Source of the DNA: CBDEGR01 sp965237895
GTDB lineage: Bacteria > Acidobacteriota > Terriglobia > UBA7540 > JAPUME01
NCBI GenBank assembly: GCA_965237895.1
Contig: CBDEGR010000002.1
Location: 186,001-250,000, forward strand
Direction of reading: 5' to 3'
Length of the DNA: 64,000 nt
The translations under genes and the position numbers were made by a program. The notes under the pieces were generated by a model. That model was not told where the DNA came from. It saw nothing but the letters and a program-made list of their open reading frames with translations, and did not search any database. Positions 36,331 through 44,685 of this stretch are shown one piece after another. The first letter of the stretch is position 1, and every line of letters starts with the position of its first letter.

Positions 36331-37380
36331 ATGGCGAAGATTAAGGGGCCGGCCGTCCTCCTTGCCCAGTTCATGCGGGACGAAGAGCCCTTCAACAACC
36401 TCAAAAGCATTGCCAAGTATTTCGCCCAGATGGGCTACAAGGGCCTGCAAATTCCCAGTTGGGACCCCCGCTGCATCGACCTGGACAAGGCAGCGGAATC
36501 GAAATCCTACTGCGAGGAATACCAAGGCACGTTGAAGGAGTTGGGCCTTGCGGTGACGGAACTGGCCGGGCACCTGCAAGGTCAGGTGCTGGCCGTGCAT
36601 CCCGCCTATGAGACGATGTTCGAGGCTTTCCACCCCGAAGGCCTCCGCGGACAGGAACGGACTGACTGGGCCACCGGGCAATTGAAGAAAATTATAAAGG
36701 CCTCGGCCAATCTGGGCGCCACGAATTTCCCCGCCATGTCGGGCGGTTTCGCTTGGCACATGGCCTATCCCTGGCCGCAGCGGCCCGAGGGCATCATCGA
36801 CGAAGCGTTTAAGGAATTGGCCAAGCGCTGGAAGCCGATTCTCGACCTGGCCCAAGAGAACGGCGTCGCCGTCACCTACGAGCTGCATCCCGGCTCGGAC
36901 GTTTATGACGGGGCTACGTTCGAGATGTTCCTCGACTCCACGAAAAACCATCCGGCCGTCTGCATCAACTACGACCCCAGCCACTTCATCTTGCAGCAAC
37001 TCGATTACCTGGAGTTCATCAAGATCTACGGCGACCGTATCAAGGCCTTCCACGTGAAGGACGCCGAATTCAATGCCACCGGGCGCGTCGGTGTCTACGG
37101 CGGCTATCAATCCTGGGCGGGGCGCGCCGGGCGCTTCCGCTCGCTGGGCGACGGGCAGGTGAACTTCTCCCGCGTCTTTACGCTGATGACCGAAGCCGGC
37201 TTCACCGGCTGGGCCGTGCTGGAGTGGGAGTGCTGCGTGAAGAGTTCCGAACAGGGCGCACGTGAAGCCGCGCCCTTTATCGCCCAACACATCATCGAGG
37301 CCACCGAGGTCGCCTTCGACGACTTCGCCGGCGGCGAAGCCGACCCGGAGCGGAATCGAAAGATTCTGGGTTTGAAGTAA
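36331..37380 (+). CDS. Sugar phosphate isomerase/epimerase (TIM barrel)
   Basis: 349 residues, AP-endonuclease-2-like TIM barrel. Markers are YFAQMGYKGLQIPSWDPRCI, ELAGHLQGQV, YELHPGSDVYDG and CINYDPSHFILQQLDYLEFI, then FHVKDAEFNATGRVGVYGGY and a terminal WAVLEWECCVKSSEQG. These supply the metal ligands (Glu, Asp, His, Glu) of the family. It has an AAGGAC SD and is followed 37 bp later by a Gfo/Idh/MocA dehydrogenase. Such pairs occur in pathways through 3-keto sugars (as in E. coli YcjR/YcjS), so an epimerase acting on a 3-dehydro glycoside is a reasonable guess. Confidence 0.9.
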   Translation: MAKIKGPAVLLAQFMRDEEPFNNLKSIAKYFAQMGYKGLQIPSWDPRCIDLDKAAESKSYCEEYQGTLKELGLAVTELAGHLQGQVLAVHPAYETMFEAFHPEGLRGQERTDWATGQLKKIIKASANLGATNFPAMSGGFAWHMAYPWPQRPEGIIDEAFKELAKRWKPILDLAQENGVAVTYELHPGSDVYDGATFEMFLDSTKNHPAVCINYDPSHFILQQLDYLEFIKIYGDRIKAFHVKDAEFNATGRVGVYGGYQSWAGRAGRFRSLGDGQVNFSRVFTLMTEAGFTGWAVLEWECCVKSSEQGAREAAPFIAQHIIEATEVAFDDFAGGEADPERNRKILGLK

Positions 37381-37417
37381 ACGAGCCCATTCGCATACCG
37401 ATTGAGGGGGACGAACC

Positions 37418-38578
37418 ATGGACACCTTGCAACGCAAACTTCGCATGGGAATGGTCGGCGGCGGCCAAGGAGCTTTTATCGGCGCGGTGCACCGCATGGC
37501 CGCAACGCTCGACCAGCAGGTAGAACTGACGGCCGGATGCTTCTCGCGCGACCCGGAGAATACCCGCTTCACAGGGGCGCAACTCTATCTGGACCCGGCG
37601 CGCTGTTACAAGAACTACGAGGAGATGGTTGAAGCGGAAGCTCAGCTTCCCGCCGAAAAGCGCATCGATTTCGTCAGCGTCGTCACCCCGAACGTTTCGC
37701 ACTATCCCATCTCCAGGGCGTTTCTCGACGCCGGTTTCCACGTCGTCTGCGACAAACCGGTCACCTTCAGCCTGGAAGAGGCCCAAAAGCTCAAGACCCT
37801 GGTCGATAAAACCAAACTCATCTTCGCCCTCACACACAACTATACGGGCCACCCCATGGTCCGCCATGCGCGTTATCTGTGCCACTCCAAGAAGCTGGGC
37901 ACGGTTCGAAAGGTGATTGTGGAGTATCTTCAGGACTTTCTCATGACGCCGCTTGAAAAACAGGGCCATAAGCAGGCCTCCTGGCGCACCGACCCGGAGC
38001 AGTCCGGCGCGGGCGGCGCGCTCGGCGACGTCGGCACGCACTGCGTGAACCTGCTCGAATACGTCACCGGCGACCCCATCTCCGAGCTCTGCGCCGACAC
38101 CGGCATCTTCCTGCCCGACCGAAAGCTGGACGAAGACGCCAACATCCTGCTCCGCCTCCGGGGAGGCGGAAAGGGTGTGCTCACCATCAGCCAGATTGCG
38201 GCGGGAGAAGAGAATGGACTGAAGCTGCGCGTCTACGGCTCGGAGGGAGGCCTTCGTTGGACGCAGGAAAATCCCAACTATCTGAACGTCTACTTTCCCG
38301 GCAAACCCCGCGAGACGCATACCCGAGGGGCCGGGTATCTTTCCGAGGCCGCAGCGTCCGGCACCCGCATCCCCCCCGGCCATCCGGAAGGGTACCTGGA
38401 AGCCTTTGCGACGATCTACGTGGGGGCCGTCGAAGCCATTCGCCGCACTCTCGATAACCGTCCCATGAAACCCGAAGAGTACGACTTCCCCACCATCGAG
38501 GACGGCGTGCGGGGAATGAAGTTCATCAGCAAAGCCGTAAAATCCGCCCAAAACGGTTCCATCTGGATCAAGATGTAA
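37418..38578 (+). CDS. Gfo/Idh/MocA-family oxidoreductase
   Basis: 386 residues. The Rossmann domain begins GMVGGGQGAFIGAVHRMAAT and continues to the family signature HVVCDKPVTFSLEEAQKL, which holds the catalytic lysine of the EKP motif (here DKP). The C-terminal dimerisation domain contains GGALGDVGTHCVNLLEYVTG, with the conserved Asp and His. GAGGGGG is a strong SD. With the upstream isomerase it forms a two-gene operon. The likely reaction is NAD-dependent oxidation of a sugar or glycoside hydroxyl, perhaps C3; the exact substrate is not readable. Confidence 0.92.
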   Translation: MDTLQRKLRMGMVGGGQGAFIGAVHRMAATLDQQVELTAGCFSRDPENTRFTGAQLYLDPARCYKNYEEMVEAEAQLPAEKRIDFVSVVTPNVSHYPISRAFLDAGFHVVCDKPVTFSLEEAQKLKTLVDKTKLIFALTHNYTGHPMVRHARYLCHSKKLGTVRKVIVEYLQDFLMTPLEKQGHKQASWRTDPEQSGAGGALGDVGTHCVNLLEYVTGDPISELCADTGIFLPDRKLDEDANILLRLRGGGKGVLTISQIAAGEENGLKLRVYGSEGGLRWTQENPNYLNVYFPGKPRETHTRGAGYLSEAAASGTRIPPGHPEGYLEAFATIYVGAVEAIRRTLDNRPMKPEEYDFPTIEDGVRGMKFISKAVKSAQNGSIWIKM

Positions 38579-38668
38579 CCCGCCGAGTACAGATGGACCA
38601 TGGACCGCGGATTCACCCCTTCCCTTACCTGCCGAATGTCCTGCTACCCAAGAAATGACGCAGGAGCC

Positions 38669-38704
38669 CCGGGCTGCACAGCCCGGAGACGGCCTGGAAA
38701 GGCC
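38669..38704 (+). repeat. Paired palindromes after the Gfo/Idh gene
   Basis: CCGGGCT/AGCCCGG (38669-38686) and GGCCT/AGGCC (38691-38704) form two neighbouring hairpins about 90 bp after the stop at 38578, without T runs. They look like a dispersed intergenic element and might act as a weak terminator or mRNA end. Confidence 0.45.
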
Positions 38705-38793
38705 ATCCTACCCAATCGATCCGCCCATCCGGGACGGCGCGCCGGAGCAACAAATCGTTTGTTTCAAGCTTCACTTTTAGGATAACGCAACAC

Positions 38794-38940
38794 TTAGTGT
38801 AGTGCGTCTAAGGCTTCTTTACATTTAGCGATTTTAGCCAAAATACGCTCTGCGGAGGCTTTCCATACAAATACCTGAGGGTTCTGGTTGTGATTTTCCA
38901 TATATTCTTTAATGGCAGCAGTAAAGGGATTTATGACGCA
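38794..38940 (-). pseudogene. IS630-family transposase, C-terminal remnant
   Basis: Minus-strand codons read INPFTAAIKEYMENHNQN, then PQVFVWKASAERILAKIAKC and KEALDALH stop. This is the conserved C-terminal end of IS630-type DDE transposases. The frame runs straight into the right terminal repeat with a TAG, so the catalytic core was deleted. The TAA stop overlaps the TA at the element end. Confidence 0.85.
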
Positions 38941-38949
38941 CTACAACTA
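38795..38949. mobile_element. IS630-derived miniature element (MITE-like)
   Basis: Near-perfect terminal inverted repeats, GTGTAGTGCGTC at the left (38797-38808) and GTTGTAGTGCGTC at the right (38947-38935 read on the minus strand), flanked on both sides by TA, the usual IS630 target duplication. The 151-bp interior is an internally deleted copy holding only the transposase end. The right TA forms the first two bases of the prfB stop codon. Confidence 0.8.
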
Positions 38950-40045
38950 GCGGGTTTTTACCTTTGCCAGCAGGAACGCCTTGGTGAACATAGAGAGGTC
39001 GCCGTCGAGGACGCGGTCCACGTCGCTGCTCTCTACCTTTGTGCGGTGGTCTTTGACGAGCTGGTAGGGGTGCAGCACGTACGAGCGAATCTGGCTTCCG
39101 AAGTCGATGTTGGCCTTCGAAGCTTCAAGCTTTTCGGTCTCGGCGCGTTTCTTTTCCAGCTCCACCTCGTAGAGCTTTGAACGCAGAATCTTCATCGCCG
39201 TATCGCGGTTGCGGTGCTGCGAGCGCTCGTTCTGACACTGAGCGACCACTCCGGTGGGAAGGTGCGTGATGCGCACGGCCGAATCGGTGACGTTCACGTG
39301 CTGGCCGCCGCTGCCCGAAGAGCGGTAGGTGTCGATGCGAAGGTCCTCGGGGCGGATTCCCACCTTAATCCGGTCGTCGATTTCCGGGCTGACGAAGACG
39401 GAAGCGAACGAGGTATGGCGGCGGGCGGCGGAGTCGAACGGCGAGATGCGCACTAGGCGGTGAACGCCGATCTCCGGCCGCAGCAGCCCATAGGCCTTCT
39501 CGCCCGTCACGGTAAAGGTGGCCGACTTCAGCCCGGCTTCCTCGCCCGCCTGATATTCGTTCATGGTGGTCTTGCAGCGGTGCGACTCGGCCCAGCGCAG
39601 GTACATGCGCAGCAGCATCTCGGCCCAGTCCTGCGACTCCGTGCCGCCTGCGCCGGGGTGAATGGTGACAATGGCGTTCAGGCGGTCGTTCTCTCCGCCC
39701 AGCAGGATGCCGGTTTCGATCTCCTCGACCTCGGTCTCGGTCGAGGAGATCTCCCGACCCAACTCCGAGGCGACATCCTCACCCTCCTGCGCCAAGTCGA
39801 AGTAGGCTTCGAGGTCTCCCACCCGGGCCCCCAACCGCGCCTCGGTCTCAACATCCTGCTCCAGCCTGTGTCGCTGCTGGAAGAGTTTTTGAGATCTCTC
39901 CCGATCTTCCCAGATTTCCGGCTTCGACAGCTCTTTTTCTACCTTTTCGAGTTCCAGCCTCTTGCGGGGAGCGTCAAAGATAGCCTCTGAGTTCTTCGAT
40001 TCTGGTCTTCAAGGTGGCGAATTTTCTCTGATACTCTTCGATCAA
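38947..40045 (-). CDS. prfB: Peptide chain release factor 2 (programmed +1 frameshift)
   Basis: RF2 ends translation at UGA and UAA. The long frame contains the GGQ loop (SSGSGGQHVNVTDSAVRITH) and the phrase VRISPFDSAARRHTSFASV. The first 23 codons start at TTG 40045 (AAAGGAGAAGCC before it) and read IEEYQRKFATLKTRIEELRG-YL, then TGA (39976-39974). Reading resumes one base on with DAPRKRLELEKVEKEL. This is the autoregulatory RF2 frameshift, with CTT TGA C and an SD-like AGAGG just upstream. Joined product is about 365 residues. The TTG start overlaps the lnt stop by 3-4 bases, so the two are coupled. An IS630-like element abuts the stop codon. Confidence 0.95.
39973..39991 (-). promoter_or_regulatory. 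RF2 +1 frameshift site
   Basis: Minus-strand CTC AGA GGC TAT CTT TGA C. The SD-like AGAGG lies a few bases before the slippery CTT and the in-frame TGA followed by C, which makes a weak stop. When RF2 is low the ribosome slips +1 and makes full-length protein. Confidence 0.93.
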
Positions 40046-41670
40046 GGCTTCTCCTTTTCTATTTCCGAAACTTTTTTCCTGCGGCGGAGCGCACCTCCGA
40101 CAGCAAAGGCCGCCGCCACGCTCAGGCAGCAAAACCAGGCAAATACGTCGCCGAAGCGCGTGTAGAAAGTCCGCCCGCTCCGGTATTCGAACGTTCCCTT
40201 CAGAATCGCTGGTTCGAAGCGGACCAACCTTTCGACGACGCGACCGTAGGGGTCGAGCACGGCCGTGATGCCGTCGTTGGCGGCGCGGAGCACGTAACGG
40301 CGATTCTCAATCGCCCGCATCCGCACCATGGCAAAATGCTGCTCCGGGGCCGAAGAGCGGCCGAACCAGGCGTCGTTTGAAATTGTGACCAGGACGCCGG
40401 CACCTTTTTGCGCGAAGCGGCGCACCAAGTCCGGGAAAACCGCCTCATAGCAGATGAAGACGCCCAATTTCCCCCGGTCCGTCTCGCCCACTCGGTGGTT
40501 CCGCCCGGGAACGAAGTGGCCGGCCTCGGCGGTAATTTTTCCGATTTTATCCGGAAACGCCCAGGCGGGAACATACTCTCCGAAGGGAACCAAGTGGATT
40601 TTATCATATTCGAGTCGAAGGCTGCCCTCCGGAGAGATCATCACCGCGGTGTTGCGCGGCTTCGGTGGGTCCTTCGGTAAGTCCTCCGCCGAAAAGTTGA
40701 CCACACCCAGAATCAGGAACGCCCGCATCGAACGAGCCAACGTATTGACCGAAGCGCGAAAGGCTGCGTCGCGGTTGTAGTAAAACGGCGCAGGGCTTTC
40801 CGGCCAGATGACCAGCGGCGGGCGGGAGTGCGAATGCTCCCGCACCCACAGCGCCGTTCGCCGGAGCATCTCCTGCCAGTCCGCGCTTGGTAGCTTCGCA
40901 CCCCCGTTACCGGGCGAGGGGCCGGACTCTGGGGCCTGCAACGGGATATTCGGCTGGACCAGATAAACGGTCTCCGCTTTCAGCTTTCGGGCAACCGGCG
41001 GCGGGGAGGCCATCCAATTTCCCCCCACCAAGAGCCCCACCCACGCCAGGGCCGTCGCCTGAACTCCCCGAACCCTCTTGAATAAAACGAGGCCGAGAAT
41101 CAACGCCTGGGTCGCCACGGCAAGAAAGGAGAGCCCGTACACTCCCGTCACCGTCGCCAACCCGCGTAACCCCTGCGGGGCAACCGCATAGCCGAGCAGG
41201 TTCCACCCAAATCCGGTGAACAGGTGTGTGCGCCCGTATTCGCAGGCCACCCAGACAACCGGAGCGCTGAGGAGCGCCAACACGCGCGACCATCTTCCGA
41301 GCGCGCCGACGGCAAGCCCGTAGAACCCGAAGAAGACGGCGAATAGGAGCGAGAACAGCAGCAGAACTCCGAGGGAGAGCAGGCGCGGCAACCCGCCGTA
41401 GAAGCGGATGACTTCAGCAATCCACCCGCAGCCGAAGAGGATAAAGATCACGCCGGCAAGGTAGCCCAGCAGAAACGCGCGCCTCAGGCTGGTCTCTGCA
41501 AGCAGCGCCGCCAGCAGGGGAACTCCTGCCACCCAGACCAGAAAAGAGAGATTCGGCTGGGGAAAACAGAGGACGAGCAAGACGCCCGTCACCCCACTCA
41601 AGACGGCGCGGAGCCGGAAGGATTGAAGCCGGTGCAGGAAGGGAAACGGCAACCGGGGAAGGAGAGTCAT
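40042..41670 (-). CDS. lnt: Apolipoprotein N-acyltransferase
   Basis: 542 residues: six to seven membrane helices (about residues 20-225), a nitrilase-like periplasmic domain and a C-terminal helix. The nitrilase triad is visible as Glu in LVIWPESPAPF, Lys in LEYDKIHLVPFGEYVP and Cys in LGVFICYEAVFPDL. The enzyme adds the third acyl chain to lipoproteins, which fits a diderm envelope. Its TGA stop overlaps the TTG start of prfB. GAGG precedes the ATG at 41670. Confidence 0.96.
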   Translation of the reverse strand: MTLLPRLPFPFLHRLQSFRLRAVLSGVTGVLLVLCFPQPNLSFLVWVAGVPLLAALLAETSLRRAFLLGYLAGVIFILFGCGWIAEVIRFYGGLPRLLSLGVLLLFSLLFAVFFGFYGLAVGALGRWSRVLALLSAPVVWVACEYGRTHLFTGFGWNLLGYAVAPQGLRGLATVTGVYGLSFLAVATQALILGLVLFKRVRGVQATALAWVGLLVGGNWMASPPPVARKLKAETVYLVQPNIPLQAPESGPSPGNGGAKLPSADWQEMLRRTALWVREHSHSRPPLVIWPESPAPFYYNRDAAFRASVNTLARSMRAFLILGVVNFSAEDLPKDPPKPRNTAVMISPEGSLRLEYDKIHLVPFGEYVPAWAFPDKIGKITAEAGHFVPGRNHRVGETDRGKLGVFICYEAVFPDLVRRFAQKGAGVLVTISNDAWFGRSSAPEQHFAMVRMRAIENRRYVLRAANDGITAVLDPYGRVVERLVRFEPAILKGTFEYRSGRTFYTRFGDVFAWFCCLSVAAAFAVGGALRRRKKVSEIEKEKP

Positions 41671-41752
41671 CGTCCTCGGTTGCCGAAAGGGATTTTCAGT
41701 TCAGAACTGGGTTGGGACCACGAGACTTCGACGACGCCGGCGCCGGCGAGGG

Positions 41753-42385
41753 TCACTGGCGAACGAAGGGTTTGAACCCTTCCTGGGCTAGCATGTTCTT
41801 GATGACGTCGGCCTCCTCGCGTGAGGGGTAGGGTCCCACCTGGATGCGGTAGAACCGGCTGCCGCGCCCCGAGGGTTGCGGTTCGATGATAAAGGCCGGA
41901 TACTCCTTCTTCTTCAGCGAGCGAACCACCCGCTGCGCGTCTTTCTCATACCGGACGGCCGCCACCTGCACGGCATACGCTTGCCGTACGGGGCTCGAAC
42001 CGGAAGCTGCCGGCTTCGCAGAAGAGGTGGAACGGGTTCCTTTGACGGGAGTTTGCAGCCGCGTTTCGGCCCGCTGCTTCGCTTCCGATTCGTTAAAGTT
42101 CAGCGGCATGCTGCCCGGCCCGGATGGCGCGTTCCGGCCTCCGGTTTTAAGTTTCGTATCGGGCTTCGGTTCCCCGAGGGGCATTGCCGCCTGCACGGAA
42201 CCGGGAAGGGCGGCCGAAGGTGAAACCACTTCCCAGGAAGGAAGCGCCACGCGCTCCTTGTATCCCACCAGAAAACCCAGTGAAAAGAAGACGGTACACA
42301 GACCGACTCCGCCGAGAAACAGCAAAGCCATGTCGCGCGCGGAAAGGGGCCGCGGGGGCCGCATTACATCCGTATATCTACTCAT
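41753..42385 (-). CDS. SPOR-domain membrane protein
   Basis: About 210 residues: a short cytoplasmic start, one membrane helix (MALLFLGGVGLCTVFFSLGF), a disordered Pro/Ser linker and a C-terminal SPOR domain (YAVQVAAVRYEKDAQRVVRS, FYRIQVGPYPSREEADVIKN). SPOR domains bind denuded peptidoglycan at division sites. The ATG at 42385 is chosen over 42424 because GGAGGAAAGGG precedes it. It lies 82 bp upstream of lnt. Confidence 0.9.
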   Translation of the reverse strand: MSRYTDVMRPPRPLSARDMALLFLGGVGLCTVFFSLGFLVGYKERVALPSWEVVSPSAALPGSVQAAMPLGEPKPDTKLKTGGRNAPSGPGSMPLNFNESEAKQRAETRLQTPVKGTRSTSSAKPAASGSSPVRQAYAVQVAAVRYEKDAQRVVRSLKKKEYPAFIIEPQPSGRGSRFYRIQVGPYPSREEADVIKNMLAQEGFKPFVRQ

Positions 42386-42468
42386 ACTCGTTTCCCTTTC
42401 CTCCGATGTTTGTCTCCCCTCCATCGACGCACGTTTCAGAAACGGGCAGTCTCTACAATAGACGGGCT

Positions 42469-43227
42469 CTACTCTTTCCCCTTTTCAGGCTTGAACAAAC
42501 GCCCCAGCAACTCCACCGGGAGCGGGAAGACCACCGTCGTGTTCTTCTCGGTTCCGATCTCGGTCAATGTCTGTAAATAACGAAGCTGAATGGCCGCCGG
42601 TTCGCGGGCCAGCGTCTCGGCCGCCTGAGCGAGGCGCTCGGAGGCTTGGTACTCGCCTTCGGCGTGGATGACCTTGGCACGGCGCTCGCGTTCGGCTTCC
42701 GCCTGTTTGGAGATGGCGCGGACCATCTCATGCGGCAGATCGACCGTCTTCACCTCAACGGCGGTGACCTTAATACCCCAGGCATCGGTCCGCTCGTCGA
42801 GAATGGCTTGGAGCTGAGTGTTCAGCTTTTCCCGTTTCGAGAGCAGCTCATCCAAATCCGACTCGCCCAGCACGGAACGGAGCGTGGTCTGCGCGGCCTG
42901 CGAAGTGGCATAGAGGAAGCGCTCCACCTGGATGATGGCATCCCGCGCGTTCATGACGCGGTAGAAGACGACCGCGTTGACCTTCACGCTGACGTTGTCG
43001 CGTGTGATGATGTCCTGCGGCGGCACGTCCAGCGTGACAATCCGCAAATCCACCCGGACGATCTTATCAATCGGCCAGAACACCAGAATCAGGCCCGGGC
43101 CTTTGGGTTCGTGGAGCACCTTGCCCAAGCGAAAGATCACGCCCCGCTCGTATTCGCGAAGAATGTGAATCGAATTGAAAAGCCAGACGGCGACAATCAG
43201 GATTCCAACTATATATGCCGGATTCAT
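42469..43227 (-). CDS. Slipin/stomatin-like SPFH protein
   Basis: 252 residues with one N-terminal membrane helix (AYIVGILIVAVWLFNSIHIL) and an SPFH domain: REYERGVIFRLGKVLHEPKG, VDLRIVTLDVPPQDIITRDN and VSVKVNAVVFYRV, followed by a coiled coil with AEAERERRAKVIHAEGEYQA. The C-terminus has VVFPLPVELL. Its start meets the stop of the NfeD gene at 43227/43228. Slipin-NfeD pairs are a known membrane quality-control unit, in which the protease cuts the slipin C-terminus. Confidence 0.94.
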   Translation of the reverse strand: MNPAYIVGILIVAVWLFNSIHILREYERGVIFRLGKVLHEPKGPGLILVFWPIDKIVRVDLRIVTLDVPPQDIITRDNVSVKVNAVVFYRVMNARDAIIQVERFLYATSQAAQTTLRSVLGESDLDELLSKREKLNTQLQAILDERTDAWGIKVTAVEVKTVDLPHEMVRAISKQAEAERERRAKVIHAEGEYQASERLAQAAETLAREPAAIQLRYLQTLTEIGTEKNTTVVFPLPVELLGRLFKPEKGKE

Positions 43228-44631
43228 CTACTCACCTCCTTGGGAGCGCGGGGAGTCGTGGGCCTCGCCCTTGGGAACCTCGATCGGTTCGATCACCAGC
43301 GTCAGCCCCTCGAGCGCCTTCACCCGGACCCTGGCCCCTTTGGGAATCTTGGTTTGGCTGCGACCGGTCCAGATCTCCCCCAGGACGCGCACCGTTCCGG
43401 TCGCATCAATGTCGTTTACCGCGATACCGACCGCTCCCAGCATCCGCGCATCACCCGTAACGGCCTTGCGCCGCTGCGACGTCAGGACCAACCGCAACAG
43501 AACAACCGTGATGAAGCCCATCGGCAGGGCGACACCGACCGCCGTCAAAAGATGGATCCGCGCTTCGGGCCACGGCGAATCGATCAGAATCAGCGCGCCG
43601 ATCACCATGGAGAGAATGCCCCCGGCGGCCAGGATGCCGTGCGAGGCGATCTGCGCCTCCAGGGCAAAAAGGACGATGGCCAGAATCAGCAACAGGACCC
43701 CGGTAAAATTGACCGGCAGGAAATGGAACGCGTAGAGCGAAAGCACCAGGGAGATGGCCCCGGCGACGCCCGGAAAGATCAGGCCCGGATGGGTGAACTC
43801 GATGTAGAGGCCGATGACACCCAGGGCGGCCAAAAGGAAAGCGATGTTCGGCTCGACAATGCGCGCCAGGAACTCTTCGCTTCGATTCATCGGGAACCCC
43901 TCGACGCGCGCGCCGGCCAAATGGAGTTCCGTCGTTTCGTCGTCGAAGCGGCGGATGGTCTTGCCGTCGAACTTTTCGAAAATCTCCTCTTCGGTCGCGG
44001 CCACCAAGTCGATCAAATTCCCTTCGATCGCCTCCTTCTCGGTGTAGGAGCGGCTTTCGCGCACGCCCTTTTCGGCCAAGTCCACGTTGCGGCCTCGCTT
44101 CGAGGCCAGCGACCGCATATAGGCGGCCGCATCATTCCGAATCTTCTCTTCCATCGTCTTACCGATTTCCGCTCCCCCCATGAGGACCGGATGCGCCGCG
44201 CCGGTGTTGGTGCCGGGAGCCATGACGGCCACATCCGAGGCAATCAACAGAAAGAACCCGGCCGAGGCCGCGTGGCTGCCGCTGGGCGAGACGTAAACAA
44301 TGACGGGAACCTTCGACTCCACCACTCCGGTGACGATCTCCCGCAAGGATTTCTCAAGTCCCCCGGGCGTGCTGAGGACGATCAAGATCGCCGCCGCATC
44401 GGTCCGGTTGGCGTGCTCGATGCCGCGCAAGGTGTATTCCGCGCTGATGGGCGAAATCATCTTGTCAAGATCAATGCGGACGACGGTGGGCGCAGGCTTC
44501 GATTCGGCTTTTGAATCGGAGGGCGAATCGCTTTTCGAATCGGACGTGGATTCGGCCGCCTGCATCCCCCAACCGAGCGCCGGCAGCAGCGCGTAGGCGA
44601 AAACTCTTTTGAAGTCGCGTCGGATAGACAT
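43228..44631 (-). CDS. NfeD-type membrane serine protease
   Basis: 467 residues. After a signal peptide and a Ser/Asp-rich linker (STSDSKSDSPSDSKAESK) comes a ClpP-class protease domain: LSTPGGLEKSLREIVTGV, VSPSGSHAASAGFFLLIASD with the likely nucleophile serine in ASAGF, and a lysine in SYTEKEAIEGNLIDLV. Four to five membrane helices follow (about residues 240-370), then an OB-fold NfeD domain (GAVGIAVNDIDATGTVRV, GARVRVKALEGLTLVIEP). This full-length (long) NfeD is the partner of the slipin directly downstream. Confidence 0.94.
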   Translation of the reverse strand: MSIRRDFKRVFAYALLPALGWGMQAAESTSDSKSDSPSDSKAESKPAPTVVRIDLDKMISPISAEYTLRGIEHANRTDAAAILIVLSTPGGLEKSLREIVTGVVESKVPVIVYVSPSGSHAASAGFFLLIASDVAVMAPGTNTGAAHPVLMGGAEIGKTMEEKIRNDAAAYMRSLASKRGRNVDLAEKGVRESRSYTEKEAIEGNLIDLVAATEEEIFEKFDGKTIRRFDDETTELHLAGARVEGFPMNRSEEFLARIVEPNIAFLLAALGVIGLYIEFTHPGLIFPGVAGAISLVLSLYAFHFLPVNFTGVLLLILAIVLFALEAQIASHGILAAGGILSMVIGALILIDSPWPEARIHLLTAVGVALPMGFITVVLLRLVLTSQRRKAVTGDARMLGAVGIAVNDIDATGTVRVLGEIWTGRSQTKIPKGARVRVKALEGLTLVIEPIEVPKGEAHDSPRSQGGE

Positions 44632-44685
44632 TTTCAGTATTTGGAGAACTGCCGCCCAGAGCGTCTTCGGCCCCGCGGAAAACGA

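Noticed and set aside
42646..44514. A 622-residue open frame on the plus strand
   Set aside because: It lies opposite the slipin and NfeD genes, both with full motifs, and has no recognisable domain.
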